The translations under genes and the position numbers were made by a program. A stretch of DNA of 64,000 nt from Novosphingobium sp. 18050 (GTDB lineage: Bacteria; Pseudomonadota; Alphaproteobacteria; Sphingomonadales; Sphingomonadaceae): the NCBI RefSeq assembly GCF_902706195.1, contig NZ_CACSJO010000011.1, positions 91,138 through 155,137 on the forward strand. Direction: 5' to 3'. Positions 36,395 to 45,068 of the stretch are shown here, piece by piece. The notes under the pieces were generated by a model. That model was not told where the DNA came from, searched no databases, and saw only the letters and a program-made list of their open reading frames with translations. How positions within the stretch are numbered: the first letter of the stretch is position 1; every line of letters begins with the position of its first letter.

Positions 36395-39043
36395 ATGAAC
36401 AAGCAAGCATCGAAGGCATTTTTCAAGAATTTTTCGGCAATCGGAATTATCGCAGCGGTTCTCGCGGCGGCACCGGCCAGTGCACAGGCCATCTCATCGG
36501 ATGACGGCACTTCGGAAGCTAATGCCATCGTGGTGACCGGTGCGAGGGCCGAAAACAGCATTGCCATCGACAGCAAGCGCAACAACGACATCATTGCCGA
36601 TTTCCTGAGTTCGGACGAAGTCGGCAAATTGCCGGACCTGAACATCGCAGAAAGCCTTAGCCGGATTCCCGGCGTCTCAGCGGTGTTCGACGAAGATCGC
36701 GCTCGGTTCGTGACGGTGCGCGGCCTCAAGTCCAGCCTGAACTATACCGCACTTGATGGGCTCGCCATCGCCACCACCGACGATTTCGGCGGAACCGGTC
36801 GGAACATGAACCTAGAAGTGATCCCCTCCGGCGCGGTGGGACTGCTTGAGGTGCGCAAGACATTCACGCCGGAAGTCGATGGCGGCGCCATCGGCGGCTA
36901 TATCGACCTCCACACCCGCAGCGCGTTCGGCGCACGGCACCAGGGCCTCGTCGTCCAGGGGGGATTGAACTACTCCACCTACAAGGATGTGCCGGGCGCC
37001 GCAGCACAATGGGGATCGCATAGTTCACCGATCGGCGGGCAGGTCGATGCGACCTATGTCACCCGCTTCGGTGCGGCCGAGCAATTCGGACTGGTCCTGT
37101 CCGGCCAGTTTGCCCAGGATTCGCGCGATGAATCAAAGAACGTCCAGGCCAGCGAAGCCTATTACAATTCCAGCGGCAAGGCGGTTAATCCGCTGCTCGA
37201 CGATGGTTCCCTAAACCCGGCATGGAATGGCCTGACGGTGCCGCGCGAGGTTCGCAGCTACGACTACACCAACCGGGTCCGTAATTACGGCGGAAGCGCC
37301 AAGCTGGAATATCAGGGCGACACTATCTACGCGTCCATTTTCGGTTTCTACTATGGCGAGGATCAGCAGGAAACCCGCCATATGATGCAGTCTTTCAGCA
37401 TGGCCAGCCCGAAGAACCTGACTGCGACTTCCGGAGACCTGACTTACGGCGAAATCCGGACCGGCTGGAATTCCAACACACTGGACAAAATCAACACGGG
37501 TGTGATCGGCAACTTCAAATACGACGACCACGAGGGCAACCGGTTCCAGGTTGTCAGCGGCTGGTCCCATGCCAAGTTCAGTGACTACCAACCGCTGATG
37601 GATTTCACCGCCAAGCCGGCGAACAGGAGCGTCCACTATGACGTCACGAGCACCGATCCTCGGACGAACAGCTTCACCTTCCAAGACGTGGGCGCGATTC
37701 TCGATCCGAAGAACTACAGCCTACTTCGCTACAACGAACTGAGCCGCCTGACGACCGAGGACGTGTACGACACCAAGGTGTCGTATGCCCACAATCGCAA
37801 TCCAGAGGATACGGGATTTGGGTTCGAAATCGGCGCGGAATACCGCCGACTTGATCGCATGCGGGACAACGACCAGATCGACTACGTCCCCGGCAAGTCT
37901 GTCCTCAATGGCTATGCCATACAGACCGACTTCCAGCCATCGTCGGTCAATTTCCCGCTGATGTGGGTAGATGGTCCGGCCTATTCGACATGGGCGCACG
38001 ATAATCTGGCGGTGAACGAAGCCTCGACGGCGGATCAGGCGGTGATTTCCGATTATCGCTACATCGAAGACACGATGGCATCTTACGCCATGGGGCAGTA
38101 TCGTTCCGACAAGTTCTACCTTGTCGCAGGGCTTCGCTATGAAAATGTGGCGACAAAGGCCATCGCGCCCGGCGAATATCTCTCCGACCCGTTTATCACG
38201 CGCAAGGGCGGCTATCACAAATGGCTGCCTTCCGCAGGGCTGTCCTACGAACTGACCGACGACCTGGTCGTGAAGGCCGGGTTCAGCAAGTCACTTGGCC
38301 GTCCCAATCCGGGCGACATCGCACAGCGCGAGCGTCGCAACGATGTGACTTACGTCATCAGCCGCGGCAACGCGAACCTTCAGCCGCGTACTTCGAACAA
38401 CTACGACCTTAGCCTGGAATATTACTTCCCTAACCGGAACGGAGTGTTGTCTGTTGCCGTCTTCCGCAAGGACATCAGCAACGAGATTTATACCCAGTCG
38501 TCCACGGAAATGCTGGACGGCGTGGAATATACGATCACCCAACCGCGCAACGCGCAAGGGTCGAAGGTTACCGGCGTGGAACTGGGTGCTATCGTGAACA
38601 GCCTTGAATTTATTGCCGATCCCCTGAAGAACCTGGGCTTCTCCGCAAACCTGACCTACACCGAAGGCAACATCTCGTACCTCAGTTCGGCCGGGGACTT
38701 CGCCAAGTTCGGCTGGCTGGAAGATCAAGCGCGCTGGGTCGGCAATGCGTCCGTATTCTATCAGTTCGGCAAGAAGGCAGAACTGCGCGCCAGCTACAGC
38801 TATCGCGGAAAGTACTATGATGCGATCCCGACGGTTGCATGGTCCTCGACCGGACTTGCCCCGATGGGGCAACTGGGTGCCTACTTCCGCTACGATCTAA
38901 CCGACAATGTTTCGCTGAAATTCAAGGCGCGGAACATCCTGAATGCCAACGGCAGGACGCTCAGGGGTATCGGTCTCGACGATCTGGGTCAGGATACCGA
39001 ATACGGGCAGTCGTTCTACTTCGACGTTCTGATGAAGTTTTGA
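36395..39043 (+). CDS. TonB-dependent receptor, probably for a carbohydrate
   Basis: 882 residues, of the alphaproteobacterial type in which the plug opens IVVTGARAENSIAIDSKRNN and continues DEVGKLPDLNIAESLSRIPG, RFVTVRGL and GGAIGGYIDLHTRSAFG. A signal peptide is present (IGIIAAVLAAAPASAQA). The barrel ends GQSFYFDVLMKF. This subclass is often linked to oligosaccharide uptake. The ROK repressor immediately upstream supports a sugar-type ligand. The start has a weak ribosome site but gives a proper signal peptide. Confidence 0.92.
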   Translation: MNKQASKAFFKNFSAIGIIAAVLAAAPASAQAISSDDGTSEANAIVVTGARAENSIAIDSKRNNDIIADFLSSDEVGKLPDLNIAESLSRIPGVSAVFDEDRARFVTVRGLKSSLNYTALDGLAIATTDDFGGTGRNMNLEVIPSGAVGLLEVRKTFTPEVDGGAIGGYIDLHTRSAFGARHQGLVVQGGLNYSTYKDVPGAAAQWGSHSSPIGGQVDATYVTRFGAAEQFGLVLSGQFAQDSRDESKNVQASEAYYNSSGKAVNPLLDDGSLNPAWNGLTVPREVRSYDYTNRVRNYGGSAKLEYQGDTIYASIFGFYYGEDQQETRHMMQSFSMASPKNLTATSGDLTYGEIRTGWNSNTLDKINTGVIGNFKYDDHEGNRFQVVSGWSHAKFSDYQPLMDFTAKPANRSVHYDVTSTDPRTNSFTFQDVGAILDPKNYSLLRYNELSRLTTEDVYDTKVSYAHNRNPEDTGFGFEIGAEYRRLDRMRDNDQIDYVPGKSVLNGYAIQTDFQPSSVNFPLMWVDGPAYSTWAHDNLAVNEASTADQAVISDYRYIEDTMASYAMGQYRSDKFYLVAGLRYENVATKAIAPGEYLSDPFITRKGGYHKWLPSAGLSYELTDDLVVKAGFSKSLGRPNPGDIAQRERRNDVTYVISRGNANLQPRTSNNYDLSLEYYFPNRNGVLSVAVFRKDISNEIYTQSSTEMLDGVEYTITQPRNAQGSKVTGVELGAIVNSLEFIADPLKNLGFSANLTYTEGNISYLSSAGDFAKFGWLEDQARWVGNASVFYQFGKKAELRASYSYRGKYYDAIPTVAWSSTGLAPMGQLGAYFRYDLTDNVSLKFKARNILNANGRTLRGIGLDDLGQDTEYGQSFYFDVLMKF

Positions 39044-39045
39044 AA

Positions 39046-39549
39046 ATGACGAACCGTTCCGGATGGAATGGTGCGGTGATGGCTGGCGCGGTTCTGATCG
39101 CGCCAGTCGCCCTCCACGTCGATGCTGCCCAGGCCTGGCCGGCCAATGCCGCTGTTTCCAAGGATAGTGGCCGCGCACCCATGGCCCATGAGGACTTACG
39201 CCGGGTCGAAGAGCGCAATTATCCGTTGCTGGCCTCGCCGCAGTTCAACAAGGCGGCAAGGGTTCTTGCTGCCGAACAGGCGTGGCAACGCGTTCGGCAG
39301 GCTCGTCTGGAGCGGATCGCACGCGGCGATGTGCTTTGCAAAAGCACCGCTGCATGCCGCTTCGACGCTCTGCGCCGGCCGGAAGGCGAAGTGGCGTCGG
39401 AGGTGTCCCTCCTCACGCCCACCCTTGAGCGAACCGCGCTTCTGGAACCGCTGGCAAAGCAGATGCATGAAGGCGTCGGTGAAACCCAGCGCGGTATCGA
39501 CTTCCAGCAGGAAATCGGTGATGCGGACGGGCGGCAGGCGGCGATATAG
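39046..39549 (+). pseudogene. Secreted protein truncated by a Tn3 fragment
   Basis: Starts two bases after the receptor stop, so it was probably co-transcribed. A signal peptide (VMAGAVLIAPVALHVDAAQA) is followed by a charged helical region: HEDLRRVEERNYPLLASPQF, then LCKSTAACRFDAL. After about 39460 the sequence is the antisense of a Tn3 transposase, so the last 30 residues are not native. The visible part resembles the N-terminus of secreted YdcF/DUF218-type proteins, but the similarity is weak. Confidence 0.5.
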
Positions 39550-39950
39550 ATCGAGCACCAGATCCTCGATCCCATCCGGCGGGTCGGCGGTGAGGCGATC
39601 GATGCTCAGCGTGCCGTCTTCGGTGCTATCTTTCGGGATCATGCCGCTGCGCGCGCCGCGATCGAGCCGGGCAAGGCCATCGGCGAGACGTACCTTGCGG
39701 TCAGCCAGCCAAGATTGTGGATCTGGCGAAGCTGCCAGCTTCGCGGCATGCGCGACATCCAACGGCACGAAGACATGGCGAAGGTCGCCGTAACGATGCG
39801 ATCGGTCGAGCCAGATATCACCAGAACGCAGCGCTTCGCGCAGATGGAACATGACCGCGACTTCCCGGAGACGCGCATCATCGCCACCCGTCGCCCGCAA
39901 CTGACGCCTCCATTTGGAATGCGGGCGCAGGAAATGTTGGGTCGCCGAGA
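39460..39950 (-). mobile_element. Tn3-family transposase (TnpA) internal fragment
   Basis: Minus strand encodes an internal part of a Tn3-type TnpA: SGDIWLDRSHRYGDL, then FVPLDVAHAAKLAASPDPQS, then RLDRGARSGMIPKDSTEDGT, then YRRLPPVRITDFLLEVDTAL and GFTDAFMHL. The catalytic DDE part and both ends are missing. The left edge, near 39460, cuts into the secreted-protein gene. Confidence 0.85.
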
Positions 39951-40027
39951 GCGTGCCCTTAGCGGCGATTGCGGTCACTCATCGAGCAAAGGCCGGGCAA
40001 CCGGCGCAGCTGTAACAGGTTGCAGAA

Positions 40028-40070
40028 AAACCCTTCTTCGGACCCGGTGATTGGCGGGCTCGAAGGGTTT
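40028..40070. repeat. Inverted repeat between Tn3 and IS5 remnants
   Basis: AAACCCTTC at 40028-40036 and GAAGGGTTT at 40062-40070 are exact complements, and the next nine bases inward match imperfectly. It lies in a short stretch that belongs to neither remnant. It could be a terminator or an old transposon or recombination site. Confidence 0.45.
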
Positions 40071-40145
40071 AGCCGGCAACGGTTCAGGGTATTCGGCATC
40101 TGGTTACAGTCGGGGGTCTGCCAGAACCCGCCAGCTACGCCCTCG

Positions 40146-40700
40146 CCATTAATTTTGGCAGACGAACCAGATTATACGCCGGCGGTCAGCGTGAAGTTGC
40201 ATCCTACGCGGTCCTGCCCCCGATACCGGGCCTTGCGTAGATTTCCGCTGGTCTTGGCCCAGCCAAAGACCTCTTCGATCCGTTTCTTGATCCGCATCGA
40301 CACGGCGTAGCCCGGGTGCCGGGTGGTGCGTCCATCGATAGCGGATCGCCTGTTGGCATTGTTCTGGGCGACGTGCGGGGTGACGCAAATGTCGCGTAAG
40401 GCGGCGACGAATTCGGCTGTATCGCAGGCTTTGTCCGCTGCCATCGTAATGCGATGGCGCCCCTTCATGCGGAAAAGCATCGTCAGCGCCGCCTCCCGTT
40501 CGGCCGTACCCGTGGCATGAGTGAGCGTCGCATCGACGACCAGCCCGTGCCGGTTCTCCATCAGGACATGAGCCATGTGACACAGCCTCGCGGCCTGACC
40601 GCGTGCCTTGTTGAACAGGCGGGCATCAGGATCGGTGGTGGAGCCGTGGGTGGCGTTGGTTCACCCCAGCAGGGTCAAGGAAAGCTCCTTTTTCCGCGCC
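40146..40700 (-). mobile_element. IS5-family transposase remnant
   Basis: The C-terminal half of an IS5-type transposase: THGSTTDPDARLFNKARGQA, then MAHVLMENRHGLVVDATLTH, then GRHRITMAADKACDTAEFV, then RRSAIDGRTTRHPGYAVSMR and KRIEEVFGWAKTSGN. The third catalytic residue (Glu of IEEVFGW) is present. There is a stop upstream of THGS and the N-terminal half is missing. No terminal repeats were identified. Confidence 0.85.
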
Positions 40701-40844
40701 ATGTTAAGGCGATGACAGTAGGATAGCCGCCGTTCTAGAATCGCCGTCCATACGGCCAATCACGATTACAGCGGCTCCTCGTCACGTCATCGCTCCTGCT
40801 TGAGATTGGATCGTCGGAAATAAGGCGTCCGGCAGATGCCGTGG

Positions 40845-41750
40845 TCAACCCTGCCGCAATTCCGCTAGCGGCTTCTTCAAAAGATCAATCAGTGCACGCA
40901 AGCCGGCGGAAACGAACCGGCGGCTGGGATAGTAGAGATAGAGGCTCGGGAGCTGCGGGCTCCAATCCGCCAGGCATCGCACCAGCTTTCCCGAATCAAG
41001 GTAAGGTTGGACCCGGTCGGTGAAGACGAACGCCAGACCTACACCTGATAATGCCGCTTCAATCATGAGTTCCTGATCGTCCAGCTGGACCGGACCATCG
41101 ACCGCGATCTGCACTGCCTGACCGTTCTTTTCGAACTCCCACGGGAACGCCACGCCGCTGGGAAAGCGGTAACGCACGCATTGGTGGCCGCGAAGATCAT
41201 CGGGAACATCCGGCACCGTGCGACCGGCAAAGTACGCAGGTGATCCCACTACTGCGAAAGACACGGCCAGTCCGATGCGGGCAGCAATCATATCCTGCTG
41301 AAGCCGTTCGCCGAACCGAATTCCGGCATCGAAGCCTTCGGCAACGATATCGACCAATGCATCGCTCGACGAAATTTCGATCGACAATCCGGGATTCTCG
41401 CGGACGAGCCGAGCGATCACTGGCCCCATCACCGACAACCCGATGGCGCGCGGCACTGTAAGCCGAACAGCACCATGAGGCGTATCGCGAAATCGATTCA
41501 CGTCCTCGATAGCCTGATCGATTTCGTTGAAAGCTGGCTTCAGGCGATCATAGAACGATTTCCCCGCATCCGTAAGTGATACGCTGCGGGTGTTCCTGCT
41601 GAGCAGCCGGATCTCAAGCGCCGCCTCAAGGCTGCGCAGCGAATGACTGAGGGCGGAGCGCGATACTCCGCGCTCGATCGCGGCACGCTGAAAGCTGAGA
41701 TGGTCGGCCACTGCGAGGAATGCCGACAATTCGGAGAGTTTTACCGCCAT
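40845..41750 (-). CDS. LysR-family regulator
   Basis: 301 residues. The N-terminal helix-turn-helix is intact: LSELSAFLAVADHLSFQRAA, then RGVSRSALSHSLRSLEAALE and RLLSRNTRSVSLTDAG. The effector domain reads TVPRAIGLSVMGPVIARLV and later PAYFAGRTVPDVPDDLRGH. It belongs to the AaeR/DmlR-like subgroup often found divergent from an SDR or oxidoreductase. Here it is divergent from the SDR/quinone-oxidoreductase pair with a 100-base shared promoter region, so it probably regulates them. Confidence 0.92.
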   Translation of the reverse strand: MAVKLSELSAFLAVADHLSFQRAAIERGVSRSALSHSLRSLEAALEIRLLSRNTRSVSLTDAGKSFYDRLKPAFNEIDQAIEDVNRFRDTPHGAVRLTVPRAIGLSVMGPVIARLVRENPGLSIEISSSDALVDIVAEGFDAGIRFGERLQQDMIAARIGLAVSFAVVGSPAYFAGRTVPDVPDDLRGHQCVRYRFPSGVAFPWEFEKNGQAVQIAVDGPVQLDDQELMIEAALSGVGLAFVFTDRVQPYLDSGKLVRCLADWSPQLPSLYLYYPSRRFVSAGLRALIDLLKKPLAELRQG

Positions 41751-41853
41751 TGGTGAACCATGCTCAACAAGGTGTCGCCATTTGTCAATCTAATCATACC
41801 AGCGAAGGGCATCTATATTCCGCTCAGTCACACACCCCAATTGGAGGAGCGTC

Positions 41854-42597
41854 ATGGAAAACGGGATCAACGGAAAAGTCGTGGTAATCACCGGTGGCAG
41901 CAGCGGTCTAGGCGAAGCGACCGCGCGGCATCTCGCGGCAAAAGGCGCGACTGTCGCAATTGCCGCGCGCCGCGCCGACCGGCTTGGCGCCATTGTTGCC
42001 GACATCGAAACGGCCGGGGGCAAGGCTAAGGCGTATACCACCGACGTTTCCGACAAGGCTCAGGTCAACGCGCTCATCACGGATGTGCTTGCTGATTTCG
42101 GACACATCGATGTTCTCGTCAACAATGCCGGACTGATGGCGATTGCCCCGATGAGCGAAGGTCACACCGATGAGTGGGACCGTATGATCGACATCAACAT
42201 CAAGGGCCTGCTGTATGGCGTTGCTGCGGCGCTTCCGGTCTTCGAAAAGCAAGGCTCGGGACATTTCGTCAACATCGCTTCGGTGGCGGGCATCAAAGTA
42301 TTTTCGCCCGGCGGCACCGTATATTCCGGCACTAAGTTCGCGGTCCGCGCGATCTCCGAGGGCCTGCGCCATGAGGTCGGCGGCAGCATCCGCGTCACGA
42401 CGATCGAGCCCGGCGTGATCGACACCGAGTTGAAGTTCGGCTCCAGCCATCAGGCGAGCCAGGACTTCGTGGTCGATTTCTACAAGCAGGCGATCCCGGC
42501 CGATTCAGTCGCCCGAGCGATCGCCTATGCAATCGAGCAGCCCGCCAATGTCGACGTAAACGAGATCGTTCTGCGTCCGACCGTTCAGGAGTTTTGA
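41854..42597 (+). CDS. Short-chain dehydrogenase/reductase
   Basis: 247 residues, classical SDR. The cofactor motif is VVITGGSSGLGEATARHL, the structural motif LVNNAGLMA, and the catalytic Ser-Tyr-Lys lies in NIASVAG followed by VYSGTKFAVRAI. Arg residues after the first strand (IAARRADRL) favour NADP(H). A strong GGAGGAG ribosome site is five bases before the ATG. It is followed three bases later by the quinone-oxidoreductase gene, so the two form an operon. The substrate is a small alcohol, ketone or aldehyde that cannot be named. Confidence 0.92.
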   Translation: MENGINGKVVVITGGSSGLGEATARHLAAKGATVAIAARRADRLGAIVADIETAGGKAKAYTTDVSDKAQVNALITDVLADFGHIDVLVNNAGLMAIAPMSEGHTDEWDRMIDINIKGLLYGVAAALPVFEKQGSGHFVNIASVAGIKVFSPGGTVYSGTKFAVRAISEGLRHEVGGSIRVTTIEPGVIDTELKFGSSHQASQDFVVDFYKQAIPADSVARAIAYAIEQPANVDVNEIVLRPTVQEF

Positions 42598-42600
42598 GGT

Positions 42601-43614
42601 ATGAAGGCCTATGAAGTGGGGGCCATGGATGGCCTGTCGAGTTGGCGTCAAGTGGAGCGTGCGTCGCCCGCTCCGGGCTTGGGCCAAGTCTTGATCCGCG
42701 TAAAGGCGGTATCGCTCAATTACCGAGACATATTGATCGTCAATCGGCAATATGGCTTTTCCGATCCGTCTCCCGATCTCATTCCTGTGTCGGACGGCGC
42801 GGGCGAGGTCATCGGCATCGGCGAAGGCGTCACGCGCTGGAAGCTTGGCGACCGTGTTGCCGGTATTTTCTCGCAGAGTTGGTTCGGCGGCGCACAAGTT
42901 GTTGATGCATGGGATACGACGCTTGGCGGCGCGGTCGACGGGATGCTGGCTGAATACGTCGTCCTGCATGAAAATGGTCTTGTGCGAATTCCCGACCATC
43001 TCACCTTCGCGCAGGCTGCAACCTTGCCGGTTGCTGCAGTGACGGCATGGAATGCGCTTTATGGTCTAAAGCCGCTACAGCCCGGTCAAACCGTGCTGAC
43101 GCTTGGCACTGGCGGTGTTTCCATTTTCGCGATCCAGTTGGCCCGGGCTGCCGGCGCACGCGTGATCGCAACATCGTCGTCATCAGCCAAGCTTGAAAAA
43201 GCGAAGGCCTTGGGCGCCCATGACGTAATCAACTATCGCGAGACGCCCGAATGGCATGAAGAAGTTCGAAGGCTAACCGCTGGGCGCGGCGTCGATCATG
43301 TCATTGAGATCGGCGGTGCTGGCACCATCCCCAAATCCATTGCATCCACGCATGCAGGCGGTGTGGTTAGCCTGATTGGCGTGCTGGCACAGGGCGAACC
43401 GCTCGACCCGCTCTCGATTCTCGGAACGAGCACGGTCGTGCGTGGCATCATGGTTGGCAGCCGCGAGATGTTCGAAGCGATGAATGCAGCGATTTCCCAG
43501 CATACGATCGAACCCGTCATCGACCAGCATTTCGCGTTCGACCAAGCGAAGGAGGCACTTGCAGCCCTCGCCAAGGGTGAGCATGTCGGCAAGATCGTGA
43601 TTGATATCGCTTGA
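42601..43614 (+). CDS. Zinc-independent MDR, quinone oxidoreductase-like
   Basis: 337 residues of the medium-chain dehydrogenase/reductase superfamily. The GroES-like N-terminal half (VLIRVKAVSLNYRDILIVN, DGAGEVIGIGEGVTRWKLGD) lacks the Cys and His zinc ligands of alcohol dehydrogenases. The nucleotide-binding motif is VLTLGTGGVSIFAIQLARAAG, followed by the Ser-rich SSSSAKLEKAKALGAHDVIN that suits NADPH. It is expected to reduce quinones or enones. It is translationally close to the SDR upstream and under the same probable LysR control. Confidence 0.9.
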   Translation: MKAYEVGAMDGLSSWRQVERASPAPGLGQVLIRVKAVSLNYRDILIVNRQYGFSDPSPDLIPVSDGAGEVIGIGEGVTRWKLGDRVAGIFSQSWFGGAQVVDAWDTTLGGAVDGMLAEYVVLHENGLVRIPDHLTFAQAATLPVAAVTAWNALYGLKPLQPGQTVLTLGTGGVSIFAIQLARAAGARVIATSSSSAKLEKAKALGAHDVINYRETPEWHEEVRRLTAGRGVDHVIEIGGAGTIPKSIASTHAGGVVSLIGVLAQGEPLDPLSILGTSTVVRGIMVGSREMFEAMNAAISQHTIEPVIDQHFAFDQAKEALAALAKGEHVGKIVIDIA

Positions 43615-43635
43615 ACTACACCTTCGAGACTTAGT

Positions 43636-44126
43636 TTAGGTTAAAGCAAATTGCATATCCAATCTGCCCGGGTGCGCTCCAGAAATACGAGCTGCCCGGG
43701 CATCGGGTGCATTCTTCCTCTCCAGCACCGAACCGAACTTCAAAGAACGAACCGTAGCTGCACCCAATATTTTCGATGTAACGGGTTGGCCTGCCTCCCG
43801 CAAAAGCTCGAAGCCCGGGCTGCAGACCTCAGTGAGCGCTCGAGCTTCCTCGTCCGGCAGTTTACGCCAGGAGGATTTCGGTTGGCGGACGGTGGCGGCG
43901 CAACGCGCGGACCAGTCCTCGTCGCAAAATTCCTCACCGATGGACGCTGCGAAACTATCGATTTGGCGTTTAAGCTGGACGAGGAAGTCTTCATATCGCA
44001 GCGTCAACAGGCGCTGTGCCAGGAGTGTGCGGAGGGCGTTCAATCTATCGAGCGTCAATTGCGTCCAATACTCGGCGCAGATCGACAATGGAATTGTAAC
44101 GGTTTTGAGGGGGTCACCTATCTCAT
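43636..44126 (-). pseudogene. Sulfotransferase-like C-terminal fragment
   Basis: The minus-strand frame reads LLTLRYEDFLVQLKRQIDSF, then SWRKLPDEEARALTEVCSPG and FELLREAG, which fits the C-terminal third of PAPS-dependent sulfotransferases (RYEDf, a W before the last helices, and a terminal G). The N-terminal part with the PAPS-binding loop is missing because an IS3 remnant abuts at 44126. The tail after about 43790 may not be native. Confidence 0.5.
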
Positions 44127-44416
44127 TATGCCACCTTGGCTTCGAACGCGAGTGGGCTGATGCCGCCCAGATATGAATGGCGGGTGTTGTAGAAACCATT
44201 GATGTACTGGAAGATGGCAGCTTCCGCTTGACGTCGCGTTGGCCAGATCTGCCACCAGATGAATTCCGCCTTCAGGGATTTGAAGAACGTCTCGACAGAG
44301 GTGTTATCATAACAATTTCCCTTGCCGCTCATCGAAGGACGCAGGCCATAGGCCTGCAGCTTCTTCTGATAATCGTAAGAACACAGATCATCGCCGCCGT
44401 CAGGCGGGGTCACCAA
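44126..44416 (-). mobile_element. IS3-family transposase C-terminal remnant
   Basis: The last 95 residues of an IS3-type OrfB: DYQKKLQAYGLRPSMSGKGN, then CYDNTSVETFFKSLKAEFIW, then RRQAEAAIFQYINGFYNTRH and SYLGGISPLAFEAKVA. The catalytic Glu (SVETFFKSLKAE) is present. Compared with relatives a few residues are missing after GFYN. The 5' part is gone. Confidence 0.88.
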
Positions 44417-44480
44417 ACGTTGGAATCAATACACTAGTGCGGTTGGAGGCTGGCACGTGCCTTGGCGGGTCGGCGCTTTT

Positions 44481-45068
44481 CTATGCGCCTGCTGGTGTCT
44501 CGGCGGCGGGTGGGGACATGGCCGCCTGCCGCCAGCGGCGGTAGCCGATCACGGCGAGGGCGATCATCGCGGCATAGAGGCCGGCGGTCAGCCACAGGCC
44601 CTTGAATACGAACATCCCGACGTAGAGCACGTCCACCGCGATCCACAGCAACCAACTGGCGGCGTGCCGCCTTGCAGTCCAGTATTGGGCGACCAGACTG
44701 AAACTGCTCAGCCCGGCATCCATCCACGGCAGCGCGGCGTCGGTGTGGTGGCTGGTGAACCAGCCTATCGCGGCGGCGCCCAGCGCGCCTGCGGCCAGTC
44801 CGGCGCCGGCCTGCAGGGGGGTGAGGGGCCTTATCGCGACCGTTCCGTCATCGCCCTTGCCTTTGAACCAAAGCGCCCAGCCATAGAGGATCGCAATGCC
44901 GAACAGCGCCTGCAGCGCCATGTCCGAATAGAGCCGCACGTCGAGGAACAGCTTGAAGTACAGCGCGCAGGCCAGAAGGCTGACCGGCCAGCACAGCAAC
45001 CGGCGTTTCGCGGTCAGCCAGATGCCCAGGAAACTGACGGCGACGGCGATGATTTCCAGCAGCGACAT
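44481..45068 (-). CDS. pnuT: PnuC-family transporter, probably for thiamine (PnuT type)
   Basis: 195 residues with about seven hydrophobic helices. The family carries vitamin precursors (nicotinamide riboside, riboflavin, thiamine) by facilitated diffusion. Features are SFLGIWLTAKRRLLCWPVSL near the N-terminus, ALQALFGIAILYGWALWF, and WLLWIAVDVLYVGMFVFKGL with conserved W and D. PnuC itself works with NAD metabolism, but here the gene is third in an operon led by a TPP riboswitch, which points to thiamine. Its ATG overlaps the kinase stop codon (TGATG). Confidence 0.85.
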   Translation of the reverse strand: MSLLEIIAVAVSFLGIWLTAKRRLLCWPVSLLACALYFKLFLDVRLYSDMALQALFGIAILYGWALWFKGKGDDGTVAIRPLTPLQAGAGLAAGALGAAAIGWFTSHHTDAALPWMDAGLSSFSLVAQYWTARRHAASWLLWIAVDVLYVGMFVFKGLWLTAGLYAAMIALAVIGYRRWRQAAMSPPAAETPAGA

